Source: Rhodothermaceae bacterium (GTDB taxonomy: Bacteria; Bacteroidota; Rhodothermia; Rhodothermales; Rubricoccaceae). Taken from it: a stretch of 32,341 nt of DNA. The stretch spans positions 1-32,341 of the forward strand of contig JABDIZ010000245.1 in assembly GCA_013003465.1 (NCBI GenBank), read 5' to 3'. A program made the translations under genes and the position numbers. Each line of letters starts with the position of its first letter. Position 1 is the stretch's first letter. Below the pieces are notes generated by a model, which was given only the letters and a program-made list of their open reading frames with translations, had not been told where the DNA came from and ran no database searches. Shown here piece after piece: positions 1-7,734 of the stretch.

Positions 1-2451
1 ACGCATGACTTCGGGGCGCCCACGCAACTCGAAAAGATCGGGATGCTCGATGTGGCCGACCTCGTGGCGCTCAACAAGTTCGAGCGGCGCGGCTCCGCTG
101 ATGCGCTCCGCGACATCAAGAAGCAGGTGCAGCGCAACCGGGGTGCGTTCTCCGAGCGCCCGGACACCATGCCCGTTTACCCGACGATGGCCGCGCGCTT
201 CAACGACCCGGGGGTCTCACGGCTCTATCTGGCGCTCCTTCAGCAACTCCGGGCGTACGGTTTCGAGCGGACCAGCACGCTCTTCGAGCCCGAGGCCCTC
301 CCGGAGCCTGACGCGGCTGACCTCGCGCTCATCCCACCCAAGCGGCAGCGCTACCTCGCCGAGATCGCCGACACGGCCCGCACTTACCGCGCCTGGGCCG
401 AGGAGCAGGTCGCGTTCGCGCGGAAGTGGAGCCAGGCAGTCGGCGCGAAGGCGCAGGTCGAAAGCTGGCAACCGGAAGACGCCGAGACGCTGGCAGAGCG
501 GCTGGATGAAATGGCCGACCACTGGTGGGGCAAGCTCGATCCGCGGTGCCGTGCCATCCTGGACAACTGGGACGCCGTCGCCACGCAGTATGGCGCCGAT
601 GAGTTCATCTACACGGTGCGGGGCCGCGAAATCCGCCAACCCCTTTATCACGAGACGCTGAGCGGGACAAAGGTGCCGCGTGTGGCGTTGCCGCGCACCG
701 AGGACCCCGGCGAGCGTCTCCGCTTCGCGTTGTTGGAGAACCTGCCCGGCTACTTCCCCTTCACGGCGGGCGTCTTCCCGCTCAAGCGCCAGGGCGAGGA
801 CCCGACGCGCATGTTCGCGGGGGAGGGCACGCCCGAGCGGACCAACAAGCGCTTCCACCTCGTCTCGCTCGGTATGCCCGCCAAGCGGCTTTCGACGGCT
901 TTCGACTCGGTCACGCTCTACGGCCGCGATCCCGATGAGCGCCCCGACATCTACGGCAAGGTCGGTACCTCGGGCGTCTCCATCGCCACGCTCGACGACA
1001 TGAAGAAGCTCTACTCGGGCTTCGACCTGTGCGACCCCAAGACGAGCGTCTCGATGACGATCAACGGTCCCGCGCCGATGATCCTGGCCATGTTCATGAA
1101 CACGGCCATCGACCAGCAGGTGGAGGCCTTCCTGAAGGAGGAGGGCCGCTGGGACGCCGCAGCATCTGTTATTACAGATCGATTGGGTGATGACCGGCCC
1201 GTCTATGTCCCGTATCAGGACGACGGCCTCCCCGAAGGACACGACGGGACGGGTCTCGGCCTGCTCGGCTGCACCGGAAAAGACCTCGTGGATTGGGGGG
1301 TGCTCGCCGAGGACGAATACGAAAGGATCCGCAGCCATGCGCTCCAGAGCGTGCGCGGCACGGTCCAGGCCGACATCCTGAAAGAGGACCAGGCGCAGAA
1401 CACCTGCATCTTCTCGACCGAGTTTGCGCTCCGCGTGATGGGCGACATCCAGCAGACGTTCATCGACGAGGGCGTCCGCAACTTCTACTCGGTCTCGATC
1501 TCGGGCTACCACATCGCCGAGGCGGGGGCCAACCCGATCTCGCAGCTCGCCTTCACCCTCGCCAATGGCTTCACCTACGTCGAGTACTACCGCGCGCGCG
1601 GGATGGACGTCCAGCAGTTCGCGCCCAACCTCTCGTTCTTTTTCTCGAACGGGATGGACGCGGAGTACACCGTCCTCGGCCGTGTTGCCCGGCGCATCTG
1701 GAGCGTGGCGATGCGCGACCTCTACGGCGCCGACGAGCGGAGCCAGAAGCTCAAGTACCACATCCAGACTTCCGGCCGCAGCCTCCACGCTCAGGAGATC
1801 CAGTTCAACGACATCCGCACCACGCTCCAGGCGCTCCTCGCCATCTACGACAACACCAACTCGCTCCATACCAACGCCTACGACGAGGCGATCACGACGC
1901 CGACGCCCGAAAGTGTCCGCCGCGCGATGGCGATTCAACTCATCATCAACCGTGAACTCGGACTGGCGAAGAACGAGAACCCCATTCAGGGCGCCTTCAT
2001 CGTAGACGAACTGACGGATCTCGTGGAGGAGGCTGTGTTGCAGGAGTTCGAGCGCATCTCCGACCGGGGCGGCGTGCTCGGCGCGATGGAGACGATGTAC
2101 CAGCGCGGTAAAATCCAGGAAGAGTCGCTGTTTTACGAGCACAAGAAGCACACGGGCGAACTGCCCATCGTCGGTGTCAACACGTTCCAGCGGGAGGGCA
2201 AGGACGCCGTGCCGGCGGTCGAACTGATGCGCGGGACAGAGGAGGAGAAGCAGCGCCAGCTCGAAGGCGTCCGCCGCTTCCACCGCCGCCACGCTACTGA
2301 GGCGCCGGACGCGCTTCAGCGTCTTGAGCAGACCGCGCGGAATGGGAGCAACCTCTTCGAGGAACTCCTGCGGACGGTGCAGACGTGCTCACTCGGGCAA
2401 ATCACGGAGGCGCTCTTCGAGGTTGGCGGCCAGTACCGAAGAAGCATGTGA
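1..2451 (+). CDS. icmF: Fused isobutyryl-CoA mutase IcmF, C-terminal part (5' end outside window)
   Basis: Adenosylcobalamin-dependent mutase that interconverts isobutyryl-CoA and n-butyryl-CoA, fused to its own G-protein chaperone. The frame is open from base 1, so the B12-binding domain and most of the G domain lie upstream. The window opens in the G domain just before NKFE (about bases 70-81), the guanine-specificity loop with Glu in place of the usual Asp of NKxD. About 816 residues remain, and the large mutase domain follows the linker. Two substrate-pocket positions support an isobutyryl-type enzyme: Phe in TAGVFP (codon 775-777), where methylmalonyl-CoA mutases have Tyr, and Gln in AQNT (codon 1396-1398), where they have Arg. 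SISGYHIAEAGA carries the conserved active-site His. Family identity is very secure; the substrate call rests on remembered alignments. Likely role: branched-chain acyl-CoA or butyrate metabolism. Confidence 0.93.
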   Translation, partial: THDFGAPTQLEKIGMLDVADLVALNKFERRGSADALRDIKKQVQRNRGAFSERPDTMPVYPTMAARFNDPGVSRLYLALLQQLRAYGFERTSTLFEPEALPEPDAADLALIPPKRQRYLAEIADTARTYRAWAEEQVAFARKWSQAVGAKAQVESWQPEDAETLAERLDEMADHWWGKLDPRCRAILDNWDAVATQYGADEFIYTVRGREIRQPLYHETLSGTKVPRVALPRTEDPGERLRFALLENLPGYFPFTAGVFPLKRQGEDPTRMFAGEGTPERTNKRFHLVSLGMPAKRLSTAFDSVTLYGRDPDERPDIYGKVGTSGVSIATLDDMKKLYSGFDLCDPKTSVSMTINGPAPMILAMFMNTAIDQQVEAFLKEEGRWDAAASVITDRLGDDRPVYVPYQDDGLPEGHDGTGLGLLGCTGKDLVDWGVLAEDEYERIRSHALQSVRGTVQADILKEDQAQNTCIFSTEFALRVMGDIQQTFIDEGVRNFYSVSISGYHIAEAGANPISQLAFTLANGFTYVEYYRARGMDVQQFAPNLSFFFSNGMDAEYTVLGRVARRIWSVAMRDLYGADERSQKLKYHIQTSGRSLHAQEIQFNDIRTTLQALLAIYDNTNSLHTNAYDEAITTPTPESVRRAMAIQLIINRELGLAKNENPIQGAFIVDELTDLVEEAVLQEFERISDRGGVLGAMETMYQRGKIQEESLFYEHKKHTGELPIVGVNTFQREGKDAVPAVELMRGTEEEKQRQLEGVRRFHRRHATEAPDALQRLEQTARNGSNLFEELLRTVQTCSLGQITEALFEVGGQYRRSM

Positions 2452-2511
2452 GCCCACGTTGTGATGCCAAGCCGAGACGTGAAGAGCTGCGGATGTTGTG
2501 CATCTACGAGG

Positions 2512-2527
2512 GTGGGGCACCCCCCAC
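2512..2527 (+). terminator. Small GC hairpin after icmF
   Basis: GTGGGG (2512-2517), a four-base loop and CCCCAC (2522-2527) lie about 60 bases after the icmF stop. No T-tract follows, so termination is only a possibility. The rest of the 185-base gap before the next gene shows nothing recognisable. Confidence 0.25.
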
Positions 2528-2636
2528 GTAACGGGGGCGTGTCAAAGGAGCTTTCTGATGTATCGGTAGCCTGGGCTGCGGAGGCGTTTGCGTGAGGACG
2601 GGTACTCCCTTCCGGTCCTCCTTAGCTCTCCCCTGC

Positions 2637-3149
2637 ATGCCTTCCCCTCGGAAAAAATCCGACGCCTACGTCGAAGCGATGGTTAGCGAAGCCGTCACCC
2701 ACGTTGAGGCCTGCATCCGCACGCCGCTCGAAGACCTCGGCTACGCCGGGCCCCACACCCGCCTCAACCTCACCGACGGCCAGCACGATTTCCTCGCTGG
2801 CTACATCTACGGTGCCCTCGAACGTCTCCTCGAACTCGGCGAGCTCGATTCCGAAGACGATGTAGAGAAAGCCGCCAACCGCCTCTATGGTCGTTTGCTC
2901 GGCCCCTTCGACACGGACGACTTTCGGCCCTGGCATATGTGGGTGGTGCGCGAAGGCATCAAGCAGGTACAGCGTCCCCATGCGATGCTCGGCTACTGCG
3001 CCGGGCGCGGCGATATCGTGGACCGGCTCCGGTCTCAGAACTTCCGCGCGGCTCTCGGTCCCGCCCTCGATAACCTGTCCGGCCGCACCGATGCCGGTGG
3101 CGATGGGCAGCTCGGTCCGCCGCCCTATGGCGGCGATGGCGGGTTCTAA
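2637..3149 (+). CDS. Hypothetical protein, unrecognised
   Basis: A 170-residue soluble protein with no signal peptide or membrane segment. I do not recognise its family. The start at 2637 (MPSPRKKSDAY) is preferred over an in-frame ATG/GTG-like start 15 codons upstream, because a pyrimidine-rich leader (CTCTCCCCTGC) directly precedes it, as it does for several neighbours. The body is mostly helical in character, with an acidic stretch near residues 75-85 (LGELDSEDDVEKA) and a Trp-His-Met-Trp patch near 105 (RPWHMWVVREGIKQV). The C-terminus is Gly/Pro/Asp-rich and probably disordered. It stands alone between icmF and pabB, with hairpins on both sides, so it is probably its own transcription unit. 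GC-rich codon use like its neighbours supports a real gene. Confidence 0.6.
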   Translation: MPSPRKKSDAYVEAMVSEAVTHVEACIRTPLEDLGYAGPHTRLNLTDGQHDFLAGYIYGALERLLELGELDSEDDVEKAANRLYGRLLGPFDTDDFRPWHMWVVREGIKQVQRPHAMLGYCAGRGDIVDRLRSQNFRAALGPALDNLSGRTDAGGDGQLGPPPYGGDGGF

Positions 3150-3173
3150 CCCACCTCGTTGAGTAAGGGGGGA

Positions 3174-3229
3174 CGAGACGCCCGGGCGGACGAGAGCCGA
3201 GTCATGGTTCGTTCGCGCCGGGCGTCTCG
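3174..3229. repeat. Perfect 12-bp inverted repeat, possible terminator
   Basis: CGAGACGCCCGG at 3174-3185 is exactly matched by CCGGGCGTCTCG at 3218-3229, with a 32-base loop. It begins 25 bases after the stop of the 170-residue hypothetical gene. No T-run follows, so it is either a Rho-independent-like terminator lacking its U-tract, an mRNA-stabilising hairpin, or a protein-binding site. A second, smaller hairpin (GCCGTGC 3257-3263 / GCACGGC 3272-3278) follows. Confidence 0.45.
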
Positions 3230-3344
3230 CAGTGCAGTGGCCTTGTCTAGCTGTTTGCCGTGCAATTGGTGGCACGGCTAATGGATCCCATCCTCTCGTG
3301 CGGCGTAACTGGAAGCGCTTCCCCCGGATTCGCCACCACGTTCC

Positions 3345-4529
3345 GTGTCCGTTTCGCCCATCGCGCTTGATCTTGCCGTGCTCCGGCAGTCGGGAACGGT
3401 GTGGCTCGACGCCGCGCGACGGGACACGGACACCGGGTCAGAAGCAGGGCTGCTGTTCACCGAGCCCTCGGCGATTCTGACCGCGCACACCGCGGACGAT
3501 GTGCCCGCGTTGCTGGACGCCCTCGATGCGCACGTCGCGGCGGGCCGCTACGTGGCCGGTGCGCTCGCGTATGAGGCGGGCTATGCGCTGGAGCCTTCGG
3601 TGTTTGCCCCCCCGGAGCCCGGGCTCTTGGGGTGGTTCGGTGTCTACGAGGTGCCGGAGCAATATCCCGGCAGCGAATTTGAAGCGCTATTGGAGGAGGC
3701 GGGCTCGTTCACGATGGGGTATCCGCGCTTTAGTCTCGACCGGGACACCTATCGAAATCGTATCGCGCACATTAAAGATTCGATCCGGGTGGGCGATAGC
3801 TATCAGGTGAACTTCACGGCCCCGGTCCAGTTTTCTGTGACGGGCGATCCGCTAGGATTGTATCGCGCCGTTCGAGCTCGCCAGCGCGTGCCCTACGGCG
3901 CGCTCCTGCACTTCTCTTCTCAGCATCTCTTCTCCTTCTCGCCCGAACTGTTCTTTCGGATAGACGGCCGTTCCATCACGGCGCGTCCGATGAAAGGTAC
4001 CAGTCCGCGCGGCGCGACGCCCTCCGAGGACGACCGCCTCGCCCGGCAGCTCGCTGCCGATGAGAAGAACCGGGCCGAAAATCTGATGATCGTAGACCTC
4101 CTACGAAACGACCTCAGCCGGGTCGCCGAACCCGGCACCGTGCAGGTCCCGATGTTGTTCGAGACCGAGCGCTACGAAACGGTCACGCAGATGACCTCCA
4201 CCGTCACGGCCACGTTGCGCCCCGAAGTCCAGGTAGGGGAGGTGCTCCAGGCGCTCTTCCCCTGTGGATCCGTGACCGGCGCCCCGAAGCTGCGCGCCAT
4301 GCAGCTCATCCGCGAACTGGAAGACCAGCCTCGGAGCATGTATTGTGGCGCGATTGGCTATGCCGGGCCAGAGGGGGCGGTCTTCAACGTTCCCATCCGG
4401 ACGGTGGCGCTGACCGGGTCCGACGGGGTGCTCGGTGTAGGAAGCGGCATCGTGTGGGATTCGGATGCCGATGCGGAATACGAGGAATGCATCCTCAAAG
4501 CTCAGTTCTTGACGGAGGCCGTTGCATGA
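3345..4529 (+). CDS. pabB: Aminodeoxychorismate synthase component I
   Basis: Converts chorismate and ammonia to 4-amino-4-deoxychorismate, the first committed step to p-aminobenzoate and folate. It is 394 residues, shorter than typical anthranilate synthase subunits but normal for stand-alone PabB of the short type. The chorismate-binding domain fills the C-terminal two thirds. RPMKGTSPRG near residue 215 carries the Lys (K217) characteristic of PabB (PIKGT), where TrpE has Ala (PIAGT). Further family motifs are LLRNDLSRV, GSVTGAPKLRAM and the C-terminal GSGIVWDSD. The start is a GTG at 3345; no Shine-Dalgarno is visible. The stop overlaps the pabC start (ATGA at 4526-4529), so the two are translationally coupled. 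No glutamine amidotransferase (pabA) lies in the window; it must be elsewhere or shared with TrpG. Confidence 0.93.
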   Translation: MSVSPIALDLAVLRQSGTVWLDAARRDTDTGSEAGLLFTEPSAILTAHTADDVPALLDALDAHVAAGRYVAGALAYEAGYALEPSVFAPPEPGLLGWFGVYEVPEQYPGSEFEALLEEAGSFTMGYPRFSLDRDTYRNRIAHIKDSIRVGDSYQVNFTAPVQFSVTGDPLGLYRAVRARQRVPYGALLHFSSQHLFSFSPELFFRIDGRSITARPMKGTSPRGATPSEDDRLARQLAADEKNRAENLMIVDLLRNDLSRVAEPGTVQVPMLFETERYETVTQMTSTVTATLRPEVQVGEVLQALFPCGSVTGAPKLRAMQLIRELEDQPRSMYCGAIGYAGPEGAVFNVPIRTVALTGSDGVLGVGSGIVWDSDADAEYEECILKAQFLTEAVA

Positions 4530-5185
4530 ACACGCTCGATTTTTCGTTGCTTGAAACGATGCGCTGGGACAACGGGATCGCCCTGTTGGACTGGCACCTC
4601 GCCCGGCTGGTTCAGGCCGCCGTCTACTTCGACTTCCCGTATGACGAGGCGCGCATCTGCGGCGCTCTTGCCCAGACGGAAGACGTCCTCGAACCGGGCC
4701 AACCCTACCGTGTGCGGTTGACGCTCAGCAGCGACGGCACCGTGCGCCTTACTACCGCCACTCTCGATCCCACCGAGGCGCGTTATGCGACGGCCGCGGT
4801 GTATCCGGGCTTGGTCGATCCCTCGGGCCCGTTCTGGCGGCACAAGACTACGCGGCGGCTGCACTATGCCAAGCCGCTCTACTGGGCGCAGACCCACGGC
4901 TACGACGAAGCCATTCTCGTCAGCACGGCAGGTGAACTCGTCGAAGGGACTCGGACCAACGTGTGGGTGGAGCGAGACGGTCGGTTGCTTACTCCGCCGA
5001 TGGCACCGGGTGGCCTGGCCGGTGTGTACCGCTCGCATATCCTGACGACGCGACCCGAGGCCGACGAGGCCATCCTGACCGTGGACGACCTGCGGATGGC
5101 GGATGCGATGTACGTGTCCAACGCCGTCCATGGGCTTCAGGAGGTCTCCGTGGCGCTCGATGTGGTGGAGTTGCAGGCGGCCTGA
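4526..5185 (+). CDS. pabC: Aminodeoxychorismate lyase (class IV PLP aminotransferase fold)
   Basis: Cleaves 4-amino-4-deoxychorismate to p-aminobenzoate and pyruvate, completing what PabB starts. The protein is 219 residues. The PLP-binding Lys is K107 in FWRHKTTRRLHY, and the cofactor phosphate region is VEGTRTNVWV near residues 143-152, both typical of the PabC/branched-chain aminotransferase-like fold. The start is set by the 4-base ATGA overlap with pabB and by alignment to the family, which begins with a short strand followed by ETMRWDNG. HKTTRR is the form often seen in PabB-PabC fusions, consistent with this pair being adjacent and coupled. A D-amino-acid aminotransferase is the main alternative; the pabB partner argues against it. 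Confidence 0.92.
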   Translation: MNTLDFSLLETMRWDNGIALLDWHLARLVQAAVYFDFPYDEARICGALAQTEDVLEPGQPYRVRLTLSSDGTVRLTTATLDPTEARYATAAVYPGLVDPSGPFWRHKTTRRLHYAKPLYWAQTHGYDEAILVSTAGELVEGTRTNVWVERDGRLLTPPMAPGGLAGVYRSHILTTRPEADEAILTVDDLRMADAMYVSNAVHGLQEVSVALDVVELQAA

Positions 5186-5293
5186 TCGGGGCGGTGATGC
5201 GAGCGAGCCGTAGCGAGGAGAATCGCGGCGAAGGAAACTCTGGCTGGAGCGAGGGGTCCCAGCGGTCCCTTCCTCAACTAGCCTTCTCTCCCG

Positions 5294-5908
5294 ATGAACG
5301 GTATCCTCGACCTCCTCGCTCAGAACCTCGGTGGGCCCCAGATGGGGCAACTCGCCCAGACCATCGGTGCGGACGAACGGCAAACTCAGCAGGCCATTGC
5401 CGCCGCCCTCCCGGCCCTGATGGCCGGGCTCAACCGCAACACCAATTCGCCCCAAGGTGCAGAGTCACTCCTCGGTGCCCTCCAGCAAGACCACGACGGT
5501 TCGCTCCTCGACAACCTCTCCGGGTTCCTCGGCGGTCAGGTATCCGGTCGTCAGACGGACGGCTCCGGCATCCTCAGCCACATTCTCGGTGGGCAGCGCC
5601 CGGAAGTGGAGCAGGGGGTGGCGCAGGCCTCCGGCTTGGACCTCTCGAAGGTCCAGCGGCTGCTGCCCATTCTCGCACCCCTCGTGATGGCGGCCCTCGG
5701 ACGGCGCCAGCGCCAGGGTGGCCTCGGGCCGGATGTGCTCTCCGATCTGCTCGGGCAGGAATCGCGGCGGGCACGACAGGCCACGCCGGATAGTCTGCTC
5801 GGTCCCCTCGGCGGCTTCCTCGACAAAGATGGCGACGGTGACTTCAAAGACGACCTGATGCAGCAGGCGGGTTCGGCCATCCTCAGCAATCTGTTTGGGC
5901 GCCGCTAG
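5294..5908 (+). CDS. DUF937 domain protein
   Basis: A 204-residue cytoplasmic-looking protein of the DUF937 (YidB-like) group, whose function is not established. The N-terminal part (MNGILDLLAQNLGG, then IGADERQTQQAIAAALPALMAGL at about residues 25-47) is the family hallmark: an amphipathic repeat rich in Gln, Ala, Gly and Leu. A second similar module starts near residue 80 (LLDNLSGFLGG) and a third near 110 (VEQGVAQASGLDLSKVQRLLPILAPLVM). The C-terminal LDKDGDGDFKDDL (about 176-188) resembles a calcium-binding loop (DxDGDGxxxDD), also seen in some DUF937 proteins. The ATG at 5294 follows a pyrimidine-rich leader (CTTCTCTCCCG). A terminator hairpin follows, so it is probably monocistronic. 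Confidence 0.85.
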   Translation: MNGILDLLAQNLGGPQMGQLAQTIGADERQTQQAIAAALPALMAGLNRNTNSPQGAESLLGALQQDHDGSLLDNLSGFLGGQVSGRQTDGSGILSHILGGQRPEVEQGVAQASGLDLSKVQRLLPILAPLVMAALGRRQRQGGLGPDVLSDLLGQESRRARQATPDSLLGPLGGFLDKDGDGDFKDDLMQQAGSAILSNLFGRR

Positions 5909-5933
5909 CGCCATTGCCTCCGTCACTGCTATC

Positions 5934-5970
5934 GTAGGGCTGGCCGATCTCCGGTCAGCCCTACTCGGTT
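5934..5970 (+). terminator. Terminator hairpin after the DUF937 gene
   Basis: GTAGGGCTGGCCG (5934-5946), loop ATCTC, then CGGTCAGCCCTAC (5952-5964): 13 pairs with one G-T wobble, followed by TCGGTTT. It starts 26 bases after the DUF937 stop and ends about 20 bases before the PPK2 start. The short T-run makes it the second-best terminator candidate in the window. Confidence 0.6.
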
Positions 5971-5985
5971 TAGCAACCTCTCCTG

Positions 5986-6816
5986 ATGAAGATCGACCTC
6001 GACCGCTATCGGATCCGTCCCGGCGCCTCGGTCAACCTCGCCGCGCGCAACCCTGCTGACACGCAGGACTACACCGAGGTCGAGCACGAAGAGGAAGCCA
6101 AGGCCTACCTCGCGGTGCTCAAAGAGCGCTTCGACGAGTTGCAGGAACGGCTATATGGCGAGCGCGAGCAGTCCGTGCTTTTCGTGCTGCAAGCGATGGA
6201 CGCCGGGGGCAAAGATTCTACCATCCGCAAGGTCTTCGGCGACATCAATCCGCAGGGCGTACGGGTGTGGAATTTCAAAGCACCCTCCACCCTCGAACGG
6301 TCGCACGACTTCCTCTGGCGCATTCACCACAAGGCGCCGGGAAAAGGGTACATGGGCGTGTTCAACCGGTCGCACTACGAGGACGTGCTGATCGTGAAGG
6401 TCCACGGGTGGGCGGCGCCCGAGATCATCGAGCGGCGCTACGATCACATCCGGCACTTCGAGGCCCTGCTTGCTGACGCAGGCACGCGCGTGGTGAAGGT
6501 GATGCTCCACATTTCGAAGGAGTATCAGTTGGAGCGCTTCCGCCGCCGCCTGCGCCGCTCCGACAAGCACTGGAAGTTCAACCCGGATGACCTCAAGGAG
6601 CGCGCGCTATGGGATGACTACATGCGGGCCTTTGAAACCGCCCTCGAGCGGACCTCGACCGAGGCGGCACCATGGTACGTCGTGCCCGCCGAGGAACGGT
6701 GGTGGCGCGATGTGGTGGTGGGCGAGATCCTGCTCCAGACGCTGGAATCGATGGACCCCCAGTATCCAGCGCCGGCGTTCGACCCCGCCGAATACACACC
6801 TGAATCGATTGAGTAA
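5986..6816 (+). CDS. ppk2: PPK2 family polyphosphate kinase (class III type)
   Basis: Transfers phosphate from polyphosphate to nucleoside mono- or diphosphates; class III members phosphorylate both AMP and ADP. The 276-residue length and N-terminal RYRIRPG match single-domain PPK2. The Walker A is AMDAGGKDST (residues 70-79), the Walker B-like motif is FNRSHYEDV (126-134), and the basic lid is around RRLRRSDKHWKFNPDDLKER (187-206). The stretch DFLWRIHHKAPGKG and the closing APWYVVPAEERWWRD resemble the Meiothermus-type class III enzymes. The ATG at 5986 follows CCTCTCCTG with no Shine-Dalgarno. The gene sits between a terminator hairpin and a convergent gene only 9 bases away, so it is probably a single-gene unit. 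Assignment to class III is by motif memory, not alignment; the family call is secure. Confidence 0.93.
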   Translation: MKIDLDRYRIRPGASVNLAARNPADTQDYTEVEHEEEAKAYLAVLKERFDELQERLYGEREQSVLFVLQAMDAGGKDSTIRKVFGDINPQGVRVWNFKAPSTLERSHDFLWRIHHKAPGKGYMGVFNRSHYEDVLIVKVHGWAAPEIIERRYDHIRHFEALLADAGTRVVKVMLHISKEYQLERFRRRLRRSDKHWKFNPDDLKERALWDDYMRAFETALERTSTEAAPWYVVPAEERWWRDVVVGEILLQTLESMDPQYPAPAFDPAEYTPESIE

Positions 6817-6825
6817 GAGGATCGT

Positions 6826-7734
6826 TCAGGAGGGCATAGGCGTCAGTCTCTTCGCACGGGCCAGGGCGCCTTCGACGGGCTCGTGCTCGCAGCGTGCGAC
6901 GAACCAGCCGGGAAGGCGGTGGGCGAGGGCGCCGATGAGAGCTTCGCGGTAGAGCGCTTCCGAGGTCAGGCCGCCCAAGAGGGCGACCCGGCGGTCGAGG
7001 CGTCCTCCGGCCTGACGCGCCAGCCACGTCGCTTGCTGGGCGAGGGCATCGGTCTCGTCATGCAGCAGGTCCGCGGCCACGCGGTCTCCCGCCTCGGCCG
7101 CCTCGAGCACGACGGTGGCGAGTGAGGCGAACGTGCCGTCCTCGTCGTAGGTCCACGCCAGTAGTGTGTCGATAGAGTCCAGGCCGTGCGCGTCGGCGAG
7201 GTAGTGGGATAGGCGGGTCGAGGGACCGCCGTCGAGGGCGCGGGCCACGGCACGGAGGGCGGCGCGTCCGAGTGCGGTGCCGCTGCCGTCGTCGCCGAGG
7301 CGATAGCCCCAGCCCCCCGCGCGCAGGGTCCGTGGCTCGATCGTGCGCCCGTAGACGACGGACCCGGTTCCTGCGATGAGCACCACGCCGCTCTCGGCAC
7401 CGAAGGCCGCTTCGAGCGCGATCTCTGCGTCGTGCGTGACGAGTACAGGAACCGGCGGATCGAGCTCAAGCCTTTTCCGAAGGGCCATCGTGACGGCCCC
7501 GCCCTCTACCCCGGCACCCGCGACGCCTGCACAGAGCCCGGCCAGTTCGGCCTCGAAGAACGTCGCCTGGGCATCGCGGATCAGCGCGGAGAGGACGCGG
7601 ACGGTTTGGGCGAGTCCATCGCGGCGGAGGTTGACGCCGGGGCCGGTGGTGGTCCATCGGCGCCCGCCCCCCTCGGCCAGGAGTGCTGTCTTGGTGCCCC
7701 CCGCGTCCAGCCCGATCCAGAGGCTATGGGGCAT
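6826..7734 (-). CDS. BadF/BadG/BcrA/BcrD-type ATPase, likely N-acetylglucosamine kinase
   Basis: An ASKHA-fold sugar kinase of 302 residues, probably phosphorylating N-acetylglucosamine or a related cell-wall amino sugar. Motifs: phosphate-1 DAGGTKT (residues 10-16), THDAEIALEAAF near 101-112 with the likely catalytic Asp (D102), phosphate-2 IAGTGSVVYG (120-129), GWGYRLGDDGSG (141-152) and the adenosine-loop motif ALLGGLTSEALY near 253. The start at 7734 (MPHSLWIGLD) is set by the phosphate-1 motif; the open frame runs further upstream but only inside the preceding gene. It overlaps the end of the acylase-like gene by 11 bases (7724-7734), so the two are probably translationally coupled. Substrate is not decided by sequence; muramic-acid-type or glucosamine kinase activity is also possible. 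Confidence 0.85.
   Translation of the reverse strand: MPHSLWIGLDAGGTKTALLAEGGGRRWTTTGPGVNLRRDGLAQTVRVLSALIRDAQATFFEAELAGLCAGVAGAGVEGGAVTMALRKRLELDPPVPVLVTHDAEIALEAAFGAESGVVLIAGTGSVVYGRTIEPRTLRAGGWGYRLGDDGSGTALGRAALRAVARALDGGPSTRLSHYLADAHGLDSIDTLLAWTYDEDGTFASLATVVLEAAEAGDRVAADLLHDETDALAQQATWLARQAGGRLDRRVALLGGLTSEALYREALIGALAHRLPGWFVARCEHEPVEGALARAKRLTPMPS

Noticed and set aside
217..2292. A long open frame (691 codons) on the minus strand opposite icmF
   Set aside because: It lies wholly opposite a clear mutase, has an Asp/Glu/Arg/His/Val-rich composition typical of high-GC antisense frames, and shows no domain.
5186..5293. GC-rich spacer with short repeated GGTCCC and GAGCGAG-type words as a dispersed repeat
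   Set aside because: It resembles degenerate repeat fragments, but no clear arms or boundaries can be defined from this window alone.
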